A stretch of DNA of 64,000 bases from Mitsuokella jalaludinii DSM 13811 (GCF_000702905.1 NZ_JNKR01000002.1:177695-241694), one strand, 5' to 3'. Positions 53,946-63,114 are shown, counted from the stretch's first letter. Translations and numbers: made by a program. Notes: generated from the letters alone by a model not told the origin.

Positions 53946-55187
53946 TCAGGCCATGTTCAGATATGCCTTCTGCTCCGGCGTCAGCGCATCGATGGCGATG
54001 CCCGATGCCTTGAGCTTGATCTCGGCAATCTTCGTGTTGATCTCTTCCGGCATGAGATGGACGCCCTTTGCCATCTCCTTGCCGTGGTGCAGGAGATGCA
54101 GCGCCGAGAAGAACTGCACGCCGAACGAGAGGTCCATGATCTCTGCCGGATGGCCATCGCCAGCGGCGAGGTTGACGAGGCGGCCCTCTGCGAGCAGGTA
54201 GATCTTGCGGCCGTCTTTCAGCTTGAACTCCTCGATGTTCTTGCGGACCGGGCGACGCGAGACGGAGAGCGACTCGAGCTCCGGAATGTTGATCTCGACG
54301 TCGAAGTGGCCGGAGTTCGCGAGGATGGCGCCATTTTTCATGACCTCGAAGTGCTGCTTGCGGATGACATCCTTGTCGCCCGTCAGCGTCAGGAAGATAT
54401 CGCCGATTTTGGCGGCCTCATCCATCGGCATGACGCGGAAGCCGTCGAACACCGCTTCGATGGCCTTTATCGGGTCGACTTCCGTGACGATGACATTGGC
54501 GCCGAGGCCGCGCGCACGCATGGCACCGCCCTTGCCGCACCATCCGTAGCCGGCGATGACGACATTCTTGCCCGCTATGACGACATTCGTCGTGCGCATG
54601 ATGCCGTCCCAGGTCGACTGGCCCGTGCCGTAGCGGTTGTCGAAGAGGTACTTGCAGTACGCATCGTTGGCAGCGATCATCGGGAACTCGAGCTTGCCCT
54701 CATTGGCGAGTGCGCGCAGGCGATGGACGCCCGTCGTCGTCTCCTCCGAGCCGCCGACGATGCCCGAGAGCAGCTCGCGACGCTTCGTGTGCAGCATGTG
54801 CACGAGGTCGCCGCCGTCATCGATGACGAAGTCCGGCTTGATGTCGAGCGCCTTGTTGATGAAGGTGTCGTACTCCTCCGGCGTGCAATCATGCCAGGCA
54901 AAGACGTGCAGGCCGTCCTCGACGAGCGCTGCGGCCACATCGTCCTGCGTCGACAGCGGGTTGCTGCCCGTGATGGCGACCTCCGCACCGGCATGGTGGA
55001 AGATCTCCGCCATGTAGGCCGTCTTGGCCTCGAGGTGCAGCGTGATGACCATCTTCTTGCCCGCAAACGGCTTCGAGACGGAGAATTCTTTATCAACAGC
55101 TACCATGACCGGCATGAAGTTCTTGACCCAGTTGATCTTATCGTGGCCCGACGGAGCCAGCTTGATATCGCGAATCATTGATTCCAT
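53946..55187 (-). CDS. ahcY: Adenosylhomocysteinase
   Basis: NAD-dependent SAH hydrolase (413 residues). Start at 55187 (MESMIRDIKLAPSGHDKINW) with GGGAGG upstream; the frame is open 14 codons further but without a ribosome site. NNPLSTQDD-type motif here SNPLSTQDDVAAALV, DDGGDLVHMLH, GGSEETTTGVHRLRAL, NAD loop VVIAGYGWCGKGGAMRARGLG, and SFGVQFFSALHL near the end. It is of the shorter prokaryotic type. Pairs with mtaD to remove SAH. Confidence 0.95.
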   Translation of the reverse strand: MESMIRDIKLAPSGHDKINWVKNFMPVMVAVDKEFSVSKPFAGKKMVITLHLEAKTAYMAEIFHHAGAEVAITGSNPLSTQDDVAAALVEDGLHVFAWHDCTPEEYDTFINKALDIKPDFVIDDGGDLVHMLHTKRRELLSGIVGGSEETTTGVHRLRALANEGKLEFPMIAANDAYCKYLFDNRYGTGQSTWDGIMRTTNVVIAGKNVVIAGYGWCGKGGAMRARGLGANVIVTEVDPIKAIEAVFDGFRVMPMDEAAKIGDIFLTLTGDKDVIRKQHFEVMKNGAILANSGHFDVEINIPELESLSVSRRPVRKNIEEFKLKDGRKIYLLAEGRLVNLAAGDGHPAEIMDLSFGVQFFSALHLLHHGKEMAKGVHLMPEEINTKIAEIKLKASGIAIDALTPEQKAYLNMA

Positions 55188-55256
55188 GAATATTGCCTCC
55201 CGTAACAAATCTATTCTATATTCTATCACAAGTAGATGATGAAAAAAAGACAGAGC

Positions 55257-56036
55257 TCAGCGGTCCAGGAGCTTCTCGATGGCGATGTAATCCGTGAGGT
55301 CGACCATCAGCGGCGTCACAGCGATGTAGCCCTGCTCGACGGCGTAGATGTCCGTCGGCTCGCTCTTGTCGGTATCGAAGATCTCGCCGGCAACCGTGTA
55401 GAAGATGCGCCCGTCCTCGCGCTCCTGCCTAAGGAAGGCGTTCTTATAGTCGCGCTTGCCCTGGCGGCCAAAGACGACCTGCGGGCGGCCGTCCTCGCCG
55501 AGCGCATAGGCGCGCGGGAAATTGACGTTCCAAAAGATTGGGCGCGGCTCATCGGCAGACGGCCGGGCCGCCATGACGCGCTCCAGCAGCAGCGCAAATT
55601 CCTCTGCCGCCTCACCGTACGAGATGGTGCTGTCCACATCGAGCGATACCGCAAACGAAGAGATGTCGTGCAGCATGCCCTCCATCGCCGCGCCGACCGT
55701 GCCCGAATAGAGGATATCCGTCGCGAGGTTCGCGCCGTGATTGATGCCCGAGACGACGACATCCGGCTTCTCCTCCGCCAGAGCCTCGAGGTAGAGCTTG
55801 ACGCTGTCCGTCGGCGTGCCGTCGACAGCCCACGCCTCGATGCCGTACTTTTCGGCGAGTGCCTCGCCGCGGATGAGCTCGAGCGGACGGCCGACGTTCA
55901 GTGCATGGGCCATGCCGCTCTGCTGGCGCGCCGGCGCCGAGACGACGACCGTGTGCTCGCGCGCACAGAATGCCTTGACGAGGGACTCGAGCCCCTTGGC
56001 CTGGATGCCGTCATCATTGGAGATCAGGATTCGCAT
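55257..56036 (-). CDS. surE: 5'/3'-nucleotidase SurE
   Basis: Metal-dependent survival-protein nucleotidase (259 residues). RILISNDDGIQAKGLESL with the Asp-Asp metal site, VVVSAPARQQSG, TPTDSVKLYLEAL, VVSGINHGANLATDILYSGTVGAAMEG, and a C-terminal YIAVTPLMVDLTD. Start at 56036 follows GAAAGGAATGA. Downstream of the tRNA-Lys terminator and upstream of ahcY. Confidence 0.96.
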   Translation of the reverse strand: MRILISNDDGIQAKGLESLVKAFCAREHTVVVSAPARQQSGMAHALNVGRPLELIRGEALAEKYGIEAWAVDGTPTDSVKLYLEALAEEKPDVVVSGINHGANLATDILYSGTVGAAMEGMLHDISSFAVSLDVDSTISYGEAAEEFALLLERVMAARPSADEPRPIFWNVNFPRAYALGEDGRPQVVFGRQGKRDYKNAFLRQEREDGRIFYTVAGEIFDTDKSEPTDIYAVEQGYIAVTPLMVDLTDYIAIEKLLDR

Positions 56037-56089
56037 GATGTCATTCCTTTCTGTTCTGTTGCTCTGTTGCAATCTCTATTGGCAGATAC

Positions 56090-56115
56090 AAAAAAGGCTC
56101 CTTCTGCAAGGAGCC
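56090..56115 (-). terminator. Terminator of the tRNA-Lys pair
   Basis: Minus-strand stem GGCTCCTT / AAGGAGCC with 4-nt loop, followed by TTTTTTG. Confidence 0.92.
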
Positions 56116-56127
56116 GTTATCTCAAAA

Positions 56128-56203
<76 letters not shown>

Positions 56204-56204
56204 A

Positions 56205-56280
<76 letters not shown>

Positions 56281-56327
56281 ATCATCTTTCTTTTGTCTGT
56301 CAGTCGCTGTCGCAACCAACGAATATT

Positions 56328-56356
56328 ATTATAGACGGGCGCTCCCGTTCTGTCAA
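56328..56356 (-). promoter_or_regulatory. Consensus promoter of the tRNA-Lys pair
   Basis: Minus-strand TTGACA (56351-56356), 17-bp spacer, TATAAT (56328-56333), a perfect match, 48 bases from the first tRNA. Confidence 0.9.
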
Positions 56357-56384
56357 CACCTTTTTGCTGTTTTTTTTATTTTTT

Positions 56385-57587
56385 TTACTGTTGCGCCGTT
56401 TCTCCCCCGCCGAAGAGCGACTGCAGCTTGAAGAAAGCCGTACCGAGGATGCCCGAGAGGATTGACGCCGAGAGGATGCTGATCTTCGCAAGGTCGAGCA
56501 TCGCGCTGTCTGTGAAGGCCAGCGAGGCGATGAAGATGGACATCGTGAAGCCGATGCCGCCGAGCATGCCCGTCGCCGCGAGCTGGCTCTTCGTCGCATT
56601 ACCCGGCAGCTGCAGGCCAAAGACCTTGCAGAGCACGAATACCGCGCCGAAGATGCCGATGGGCTTGCCGAGGCAGAGGCCCGCGAGGATGCCGAGGAAG
56701 ATCGGCGAGGCCATGTCAAACGTCGCCAGAGAGATCGCGACGCCAGCGTTGGCCAAGGCGAAGATCGGCATGATGGCATAGGCCGACCACGGCTCGAGTG
56801 CGTGCTCGAGCTTGTGCAGGAGCGAGTTCTCCGGATCCGCCGCTGCCGGGATGGAGAGGCCGAGCAGCACGCCCGCAATCGTCGGGTGGATGCCCGCCTT
56901 CAGGAAGGCCAGCCAGGCGACGAAGCCGAGCGCCATGTAGGCCGGCAGGAAGCGCACGCGGAAACGGCCGAGCAGGAAAGCGGCAGCCACGGCCACGAGC
57001 CCCAGCAGCAAGGCCGATACAGTGAGGTCCGTGTTGTAGAACAGCGCGATGACGACGATGGCGCCGAGGTCATCGACGATGGCGAGTGCTGTCAGGAAGA
57101 CGACGAGGCCGAGCGGTGCCTGGCGCGCGGCGATGGTCATGATGCCGAGCGCAAAGGCGATGTCGGTCGCCATCGGGATGCCCCAGCCGCCGAATGTCGG
57201 CAGCCCTAAGTTGATCGCCGCATAGATGGCGGCCGGCACGAGCATGCCGCCGAGTGCCGCGCCGACGGGCAGCAGCATCGCCGAATACGTGCGCAGCTCG
57301 CCGTAGAGGAACTCGCGCTTGATCTCAAGGCCGATGACAAAGAAGAACACCGCCATGAGGCCGTCGTTGATCCAGTGCAGCAGGCCCATCTCCAGCACGT
57401 ACTCCCCCGCTCCGACAGCGATGGGATAATGCAGCAGATGCTCGTACGATTCGGCCAGCGGTGAATTCGCCACGATGAGTGCGAGGATGGCGCAGGCGAG
57501 CAGGATGACACCGCTGCTCGCCTCCCAGTGCAGGAATGCCAAGAACGGCTCCGCGATTGCCTGCATGGATTTGATTGTCTCTTTCAT
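56385..57587 (-). CDS. nhaA: Na+/H+ antiporter NhaA
   Basis: Inner-membrane electrogenic antiporter (400 residues, about twelve TM segments) for pH and sodium homeostasis. FFFVIGLEIKREFLYGEL, GGWGIPMATDIAFALGI, FLTALAIVDDLGAIVVIALFY with the ion-binding Asp pair, and MLGGIGFTMSIFIASLAF. Start at 57587 with GGAAGTGATGG upstream. Follows the pst terminator, transcribed separately. Confidence 0.96.
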   Translation of the reverse strand: MKETIKSMQAIAEPFLAFLHWEASSGVILLACAILALIVANSPLAESYEHLLHYPIAVGAGEYVLEMGLLHWINDGLMAVFFFVIGLEIKREFLYGELRTYSAMLLPVGAALGGMLVPAAIYAAINLGLPTFGGWGIPMATDIAFALGIMTIAARQAPLGLVVFLTALAIVDDLGAIVVIALFYNTDLTVSALLLGLVAVAAAFLLGRFRVRFLPAYMALGFVAWLAFLKAGIHPTIAGVLLGLSIPAAADPENSLLHKLEHALEPWSAYAIMPIFALANAGVAISLATFDMASPIFLGILAGLCLGKPIGIFGAVFVLCKVFGLQLPGNATKSQLAATGMLGGIGFTMSIFIASLAFTDSAMLDLAKISILSASILSGILGTAFFKLQSLFGGGETAQQ

Positions 57588-57707
57588 AATTCCATCACTT
57601 CCTTTTCTTTCCCAAATGATCGATCGCAACAAAGACCTGCGCCAACGCGCAAACCCCTTATTTTTACTCTACCATAAAAATCTGAGAAAGAAAAGGAACT
57701 GCATCAC

Positions 57708-57737
57708 AAAAGCATCACGAAAGATCGTGATGCTTTT
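57708..57737 (-). terminator. Terminator of the pst operon
   Basis: Perfect 13-bp stem AAAAGCATCACGA / TCGTGATGCTTTT with a 4-nt loop, only 4 bases after the pstA stop codon, with T-rich sequence on the minus side. It closes the operon without a pstB gene. Confidence 0.9.
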
Positions 57738-57741
57738 GAAA

Positions 57742-58593
57742 TCATGCTTTTGTCTTGCGCCCCAGCAGCTTGATCGGCAGCAGCAGGACGAAGTTGAAGA
57801 CGAGGATCGTCAGGATCAGCAGTGCGCCGATGCCGTTGGCGATGGCCTCGCGGTCCGGCACGAGGCCCGTGCTCATGAGGTACCAGAGGTGAACCGCCAG
57901 CGTCTCGCCGCCCGCCATGACATCCGTGTCGAACATGTGACGCGATACCGTCGTGCCGGCCGTGAAGATCAGGATGGCCGTCTCGCCGAGTGCACGGCCC
58001 GCCGTCAGCGTGATGCCCGTGATGATGCCCGGCATCGCGCTCGGCAGCACGACCTTGAAGATCGTCTGGAGCTTCGTCGCGCCGAGCGCAAGGCTCGCTT
58101 CTTCATACGACCTCGGCACGGTGCGGATGGATTCCTCCGTCACGCGCACGAGCATCGGCAGATTCAGCAGGACGAGTGTCAGCGAGCCGCCGAGAATGGA
58201 AAAGCCCATGTTCATCATGTTGACGAAGACGATCATGCCGAACAGGCCGAGTACGATGGACGGCACCGTCGCGAGGCTCTCGACGGAAAGGCGGATGCAC
58301 TTCGTCAGCTTGTTCTCACGCGCGTACTCCGCGAGGTAGATGCCCGCGCCGAGCGCGATTGGGATGGAGATGGCCATCGAGAGGAAGAGCATGTAGAACG
58401 AGTTGAAAAGCTGTGAACCGACGCCGCCGCCAGCCATCATGTCGCTCGATTTGCCGAGAATGAAGTGCGGCGAGAGCACCGGCAATCCCTTGTAGAGGAT
58501 GTAGCCGAGGAAAGCCGCAAGCAGGGCGAGGATGAAGAATCCCGTACACCAGAGGCCCGCCCGTGCCACCTGATTCTGTACTTTTGCATTCAT
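57742..58593 (-). CDS. pstA: Phosphate ABC transporter permease PstA
   Basis: Inner-membrane permease (283 residues, six TM). FILALLAAFLGYILYKGLPVL, ALGAGIYLAEYA, and the EAA loop EASLALGATKLQTIFKVVLPSAMPGI. Three bases from pstC. pstB and phoU, which usually follow, are absent. Confidence 0.95.
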   Translation of the reverse strand: MNAKVQNQVARAGLWCTGFFILALLAAFLGYILYKGLPVLSPHFILGKSSDMMAGGGVGSQLFNSFYMLFLSMAISIPIALGAGIYLAEYARENKLTKCIRLSVESLATVPSIVLGLFGMIVFVNMMNMGFSILGGSLTLVLLNLPMLVRVTEESIRTVPRSYEEASLALGATKLQTIFKVVLPSAMPGIITGITLTAGRALGETAILIFTAGTTVSRHMFDTDVMAGGETLAVHLWYLMSTGLVPDREAIANGIGALLILTILVFNFVLLLPIKLLGRKTKA

Positions 58594-58596
58594 GTG

Positions 58597-59514
58597 TTAT
58601 ACCCTCCTCGTGCCGAAACGGCGGATGACAAGAATCATGGCCAGCGACAGGATGAGCAGCACGAAAGCCATGAGGAAGAGCGCATTGCCCCAGACCGAGC
58701 CGAACGGCGTATTGCCCATCTCGACGACGATGTCACTCGTCAGCGTTGCCGTCGGAGAGAACAGCGAGGTGATGAGCTGCGGCGTGTTGCCGATGAGCAT
58801 CTGCACGGCCATCGTCTCGCCGACGGCGCGCGCCATCGCGAGCACGACAGCCGTCAGGATGCCAGGCGCTGCAGCGGGCACGATGACGTGGACCATCGTC
58901 TGCCACCACGTCGCGCCGAGCGCGAGGCTCGCCTCCTCCAGCGGCTTCGGCACAGCATTGAGCGCATCCGTGCTGATGGAGAGGATTGTCGGCATGATCA
59001 TGATGGCGAGCACGAGCGACGCCGCGAGCACGCCGAAGCCCGTCGTCGTGCCGAACGCATCGCGCATGTACGGCACGAGCAGCATCAGGCCGATGTAGCC
59101 GTAGACGACCGAAGGGATGGCGACGTAGAGATCCGTCGCCGGGCGCATGATGTTCTTGAGCCAGGCCGGAGCGACCTTCGCGAGGAAGATGGCGCCGAGC
59201 AGGCCTAGCGGCGCGCCGATGGCAACCGAAAGGAGTGTCGTCACCAGCGAGCCCACGATGAACGAGAGCGCGCCGAACTTGCCGAGCGACGGATCCCAGC
59301 TCGCACTGAAGAAGAACTCCAGCGGACTGACCGCTGCGAACGTCATGAGGCCCTGGCGACCGACGAAGAAGATGATGGAAAAGATGATGATGGTCATGAG
59401 AAAGGCAGCCGCAATGAAGAGATACCGCCCGCACTTGTCGTAGAATAGCCTGCGCTCATGACCTCCGCCTGACTGCTTGCCGTCAAGGCGGCCGATTGTT
59501 GCTGCCCGTTCCAT
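58597..59514 (-). CDS. pstC: Phosphate ABC transporter permease PstC
   Basis: Inner-membrane permease (305 residues). TM segment YLFIAAAFLMTIIIFSIIFF, PSVVYGYIGLMLLVPYMRD, EAA loop EASLALGATWWQTMVHVIVPAAAPGI. Start at 59514 with AGGAGGT at ideal spacing; an upstream in-frame ATG at 59562 lacks this. Confidence 0.95.
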   Translation of the reverse strand: MERAATIGRLDGKQSGGGHERRLFYDKCGRYLFIAAAFLMTIIIFSIIFFVGRQGLMTFAAVSPLEFFFSASWDPSLGKFGALSFIVGSLVTTLLSVAIGAPLGLLGAIFLAKVAPAWLKNIMRPATDLYVAIPSVVYGYIGLMLLVPYMRDAFGTTTGFGVLAASLVLAIMIMPTILSISTDALNAVPKPLEEASLALGATWWQTMVHVIVPAAAPGILTAVVLAMARAVGETMAVQMLIGNTPQLITSLFSPTATLTSDIVVEMGNTPFGSVWGNALFLMAFVLLILSLAMILVIRRFGTRRV

Positions 59515-59535
59515 AAAAAACCTCCTGTATAAACG

Positions 59536-59561
59536 TGATGCAGGACCTCCGTCCTGCATCA
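59536..59561 (-). other. Intercistronic hairpin between pstS and pstC
   Basis: Perfect 11-bp stem TGATGCAGGAC / GTCCTGCATCA with a 4-nt loop and only a short T stretch. It may protect the pstS mRNA end and lower downstream expression, giving more binding protein than permease. Confidence 0.65.
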
Positions 59562-59584
59562 TCCTTCCTGTTTACTTTCGCGAA

Positions 59585-60457
59585 TTACTTCTTCATCTTG
59601 TTGACAGGGATGAAGCCGAGCTTCTCGACCTGCGTGTTCTGGAACTCATCGCTGAGGATGTAGTCGATGAATGCCTTGACCGCGCCAGTCGGCTCACCTT
59701 TCGTGTACATGTGGCCATAGCCATAGATCGGATACTTGCCGGCGATGATGTTCTCCGGAGAATACTCAACGCCATCGAACTTCAGGATCTTGACGGAATC
59801 ATCGGCATACGGTGCATCGACATAGCCGATGGAGCCCGGCGTGCTGGCGATAGCGGCGCGAACTGCACCATTGGAATCCTGGATGACTGCGTTATCCGTG
59901 AAGGCTGCGCCCTTGAGGACGACATCGCTGATCGTCGCACGGGAACCCGAGGACTTTGCACGGTGGATCAGCGTGATCGGCTGGTCATCGCCGCCGACTT
60001 CCTTCCAGTTCGTGATCTTGCCCGTCAGGATGTCGATGACCTGCTGCTTCGTGATGTTGTCGACCTTGTTGTTCTTGTCGACGATGAAGACGAACGGCTC
60101 AACGACGACCTTGTGGTCGACGAGGCCCTTGTCCTTGTACTCATCCGGCAGGTTGACATCCGAGTTGCCGATCTGGACCGATCCCTCTGCGACCTGGTTC
60201 ATACCCGTGAACGAACCGCCGCCTGCGATGTTGACCGTCACCTTATCGTACTTGTCCTGGAAGGCTTCCTGTGCCGGCTTCAAGAGCGGCAGGAGTGCCG
60301 TCGAGCCCGACGCTGAGATCTTGCCGGAGATTTCCTGTGCTGCGCTGCCAGAAGAGCTGGAAGCCTGCTGGCTGCCACCGCCGCAGCCCGCCAGCAGCAC
60401 TGCCGCACTCGCGACAACAGCACCGACGGAAAGAAGTTTCTTCATCTTGTTGAACAT
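59585..60457 (-). CDS. pstS: Phosphate ABC transporter substrate-binding lipoprotein PstS
   Basis: High-affinity phosphate-binding lipoprotein (290 residues). Start at 60457 (MFNKMKKLLSVGAVVAS) with GGGAGG upstream. Lipobox LLAGC, then SGKISASGSTALLPLLKPA, phosphate loop AGGGSFTGMNQVAEG, SGSRATISDVV and a C-terminal FIDYILSDEFQNTQVEKLGFIPV. First gene of the operon, behind a PhoP-like box. Confidence 0.95.
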   Translation of the reverse strand: MFNKMKKLLSVGAVVASAAVLLAGCGGGSQQASSSSGSAAQEISGKISASGSTALLPLLKPAQEAFQDKYDKVTVNIAGGGSFTGMNQVAEGSVQIGNSDVNLPDEYKDKGLVDHKVVVEPFVFIVDKNNKVDNITKQQVIDILTGKITNWKEVGGDDQPITLIHRAKSSGSRATISDVVLKGAAFTDNAVIQDSNGAVRAAIASTPGSIGYVDAPYADDSVKILKFDGVEYSPENIIAGKYPIYGYGHMYTKGEPTGAVKAFIDYILSDEFQNTQVEKLGFIPVNKMKK

Positions 60458-60554
60458 ATTATTTCCTCCCCAAATCACTTGCTGATTGGAACCCTGGAGC
60501 CCTTCGGCTCCCTTCATCGTTCTCCTATATCGTAGCAGAGAATACGGGAGGTTT

Positions 60555-60582
60555 TGTTGTCTTCATGTTACGCTTTTGTTAA
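60555..60582 (-). promoter_or_regulatory. PhoP-like box upstream of pstS
   Basis: Minus strand: TTAACA (60577-60582), GTAACA (60566-60571) and ACAACA (60555-60560), three direct repeats exactly 11 bp apart, the pattern of Gram-positive PhoP boxes (TTAACA at 11-bp period). A TATTCT at 60539-60544 could be the -10. This predicts induction on phosphate starvation. Confidence 0.7.
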
Positions 60583-60603
60583 ATCCCAATGCCATCTGCG
60601 CAA

Positions 60604-60627
60604 CAAAAAAGCCGCCCGAAGGCGGCT
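60604..60627 (-). terminator. Terminator of the former cas6 transcript
   Basis: Minus-strand stem AGCCGCC / GGCGGCT with a 4-nt loop and TTTTTTG, 20 bases after the stop codon of the cas6 remnant. Confidence 0.85.
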
Positions 60628-60647
60628 GGTCATCGACGCGTCAAGCA

Positions 60648-61107
60648 TCATTCTCCTATCGAAGATGTCCTGTACTGCAATGCGGAAGTCACGGCTCCCA
60701 TGCCGAGCGCTGTCTTGATGCCGATGCCGGCAAATGGCGCAAAGGACGCGAGCAAGGCCAGGATGCGCCTCATACTGTCAGTCCCGCCGAAGTGCAGGGC
60801 AAAGCGCCCCCGGAAGCCGGTGATGCGCTGGCGCTCTAGGGAAAAAGACGCCGTGTGCAGGTCGTAGCGCACGATGGGCGCATGATCGGCCAGCTTCGAC
60901 GCCAGATCCTCTTCTTCCAGCGGGATCTCCGGACAGAATGCATTCCAGCGCTGCAAGAGGCTCTGCACGATGAGGCGCGATTCCGGAAAGATCGCGTACC
61001 GGCCATCCCGCTTGAAGCTCGTCGGCGTGAGACATGTCAGTTCCGCGCCGTGCGGAGCCTGTTCTGCGGTAAAGGCGGTATCCGCCAATTCCTCAAAGGA
61101 AGTCTGC
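60648..61107 (-). pseudogene. cas6: cas6 C-terminal fragment
   Basis: C-terminal half of a CRISPR pre-crRNA endoribonuclease (RAMP fold). Reads TSFEELADTAFTAEQ, then LTPTSFKRDGRYAIFPESRL, SLLQRWNAFCPE and the glycine-rich end FAGIGIKTALGMGAVTSAL, diagnostic of Cas6. It has no start of its own: upstream the frame meets a TAG next to the end of an IS607-type element. The N-terminal part continues at 63181-63403, beyond the insertion. No other cas gene or repeat array is in the window. Confidence 0.85.
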
Positions 61108-61111
61108 TACT

Positions 61112-61304
61112 AAAAACATAGACAAAAATGTGCATGTCTTAGAAAAATTCCTTATTCATCGTGTATGCTTTTGCCCAGGGCAAGCCTGAGACTACTCACA
61201 AGTTCTTGTACACTCCAAAGGCGTTGGCCGTGTTCCTTGCCTCGCAAGGCAACGGCCTGTTCCCGACTAGCCATCGGTACATTTATCAAACGTGAAAACG
61301 TGAA
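61112..61304 (-). ncRNA. Putative omega/reRNA at the TnpB right end
   Basis: The 190 nt between the tnpB stop and the element end on the minus strand are non-coding and fold well: GGCCGT..ACGGCC enclosing GCCTTG / (G)GCAAGG near 61216-61250, and CAGGCTTGCCCTGG near 61180. TnpB nucleases use an RNA from this position whose 3' end reads into the flank as guide; here that guide would be cas6 sequence at about 61107 and below. Position and folding are seen; function is by analogy. Confidence 0.5.
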
Positions 61305-62513
61305 TCAGGTGATGCGATAGTTTTTCGTATCGCGCAGATTCAGCGCTGCATTCAAATCGCGATCTTCCGTGTATCCGCATGAGGGGCAGACGTAGACGCG
61401 GTCTTTGAGTTTCAGGCCGCTATGCACCTGCCCGCATGCGTGGCAGGTCTTGGAACTCGGGTAGAATCGGTCCGCGATGCGGAATTCAATCCCGATGACC
61501 TCTGCCTTGCGCCGCAGTTTCTCGCGGAGGGAATAAAAGCGCTGCTGCGCCACGACCTTCGAGAGATGGCGGTTCTTCATCATGCCGGTCACGTTGAGGT
61601 CTTCCACCGTGATGAAGCGTGGTTTTTGCTCCACCAGTGCGTGGATGACCCGATTCTCGTGATTGCGGCGGAGATTCGCCAGCCGCTGATGCAATCTCTG
61701 TACCGATAATCTCTTTTTCTCTATGTTTGCAGAGGCAGTAGCAGTACTACCACCTTTCTTTTTTCGCATCTCGTACTTGCGGCTGAGACGCCTCTGCTCT
61801 CTTCTCAGCCGCTTCTCAAGCCGTCTGGCCCGAGAAGACGTATTGATATTCTCAAAAATCCTGCCGTCGCTGACGATGGCAAGCGATTTGACACCGAGGT
61901 CCACACCGATGCCATCCGACTGCGGACGGTACGATGCTTCTAAATCATTGTTATAACGGCTCGTCTCCTCAATCTCGGCCGTGACCGAGACGTAGTAGCG
62001 GCCCGCTTCATAGGAGACATGCCCATTCTTGATGGTCACGCTCTGCGGTAGGTAGCCAAATTCTTTCAGGCGCACCTTGCCGATAGTCGGGATCTGAATC
62101 TTATGCCGCCAGATGGTCCAGTCCCCCTTGTTGTTCTTAGGGAAGTAGAGCTTCACATTCTGCTGGTTCTTCCGCTTGAAGCGTGGGAAATGCGCCTGTC
62201 CTTTGAAGAAGCGCCGGAACGCCTGCTCCGCATTGACGAGGACCTTCTTGCGCGCCTTGGAGCCGCACTGGTCGATCCAGGGAAATTTCTTCTTCAGTAT
62301 ATGGTTGACGTACTTGTCGAAGTCATTGGCGGTGACAAAACGGCGCTGTTTCTCATCGAGGACGCCGCGCTGATACAAGCGGTACAGCCAGATGTTGCGG
62401 GCGATGTACTGGTTCGCGAGAAAGCGGCAGATGCCGAGAGAACGGCGAACTTTATCCTTCTGCCGTTCGGTGAGACGGAGCTCTGTCTTGAATGCCTTCA
62501 GCAAGTTCCTCAT
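61305..62513 (-). CDS. tnpB: TnpB RNA-guided nuclease of the IS607-type element
   Basis: 402 residues. Helix-turn-helix N-terminus, WED-like beta region, RuvC-I GIGVDLGVKSLAIVSDG, RuvC-II FITVEDLNVTGM, a zinc ribbon CHACG...CPSCG, and RuvC-III DRDLNAALNL. All three catalytic acidic residues (Asp, Glu, Asp) are present, so it is likely active. TnpB proteins cut DNA at the donor site with a guide RNA from the element end, helping retention. The start is uncertain: ATG 62513 (MRNLLKAFKTELRLTERQK) matches the family opening; the frame is open upstream inside tnpA. Confidence 0.92.
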   Translation of the reverse strand: MRNLLKAFKTELRLTERQKDKVRRSLGICRFLANQYIARNIWLYRLYQRGVLDEKQRRFVTANDFDKYVNHILKKKFPWIDQCGSKARKKVLVNAEQAFRRFFKGQAHFPRFKRKNQQNVKLYFPKNNKGDWTIWRHKIQIPTIGKVRLKEFGYLPQSVTIKNGHVSYEAGRYYVSVTAEIEETSRYNNDLEASYRPQSDGIGVDLGVKSLAIVSDGRIFENINTSSRARRLEKRLRREQRRLSRKYEMRKKKGGSTATASANIEKKRLSVQRLHQRLANLRRNHENRVIHALVEQKPRFITVEDLNVTGMMKNRHLSKVVAQQRFYSLREKLRRKAEVIGIEFRIADRFYPSSKTCHACGQVHSGLKLKDRVYVCPSCGYTEDRDLNAALNLRDTKNYRIT

Positions 62514-63114
62514 CTCCTTCAATCTGCTTCTTGTACTTACGTAACCCATAAAGCCGACAAGAAAATACATGAAGTATACTGACGATATCCTGCATCAGCT
62601 CTTTCTGCGGAGACAGCTTCTCGTTCTTCACGACCACGATCTCCACGTTGAATTTCTTGCAGAACCGCTCAAACCAATCGAACCCGAATCGGACAAAACG
62701 ATCGCGGTGTGACACGAGGATCATCCTGACCTGATTTTCCATGACAGCATCTAGGAGCTGATTCCATTTCTTACGGTTATAATTCAGACCACTGCCATAA
62801 TCTCGGACGATGGTATCGACAATCAAGCCTTTGGCATTCGCGTATTGCTGGAGGAAATCCACCTGGTTCTCTAGATCATCTGTCTGCTTCCGGCTCGATA
62901 CCCTGGCATATAGAACAATCTTACGCGAATCCGTATCTTTCTCGATGCCCTTGAATTGCAAGTACTGGTCGTAGGTATAATATCTTCGATTCGTGGGCGT
63001 CCTATTTGCAACCAATATCTTCTCACGATCCCAGCGTTGAAGAGTTTTGACCGTGACATTCAATAATGTGGCAAATTCTTTCGGTTTGTAATTCGTGATA
63101 TTGGGTATGCGCAT
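62452..63114 (-). CDS. tnpA: TnpA serine recombinase (IS607 type)
   Basis: 220 residues: N-terminal MerR-like helix-turn-helix (YKPKEFATLLNVTVKTLQRWDREKIL) followed by a serine resolvase domain with the nucleophile in YARVSSRKQ, VRDYGSGLNYNRKKW and VSHRDRFVRFGFDWFE. This HTH-first layout is typical of IS607 transposases. Start at ATG 63114 (GGAGGG upstream); GTG 63120 is an alternative. It overlaps the tnpB start by about 60 bases. Confidence 0.93.
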   Translation of the reverse strand: MRIPNITNYKPKEFATLLNVTVKTLQRWDREKILVANRTPTNRRYYTYDQYLQFKGIEKDTDSRKIVLYARVSSRKQTDDLENQVDFLQQYANAKGLIVDTIVRDYGSGLNYNRKKWNQLLDAVMENQVRMILVSHRDRFVRFGFDWFERFCKKFNVEIVVVKNEKLSPQKELMQDIVSILHVFSCRLYGLRKYKKQIEGDEELAEGIQDRAPSHRTAEG

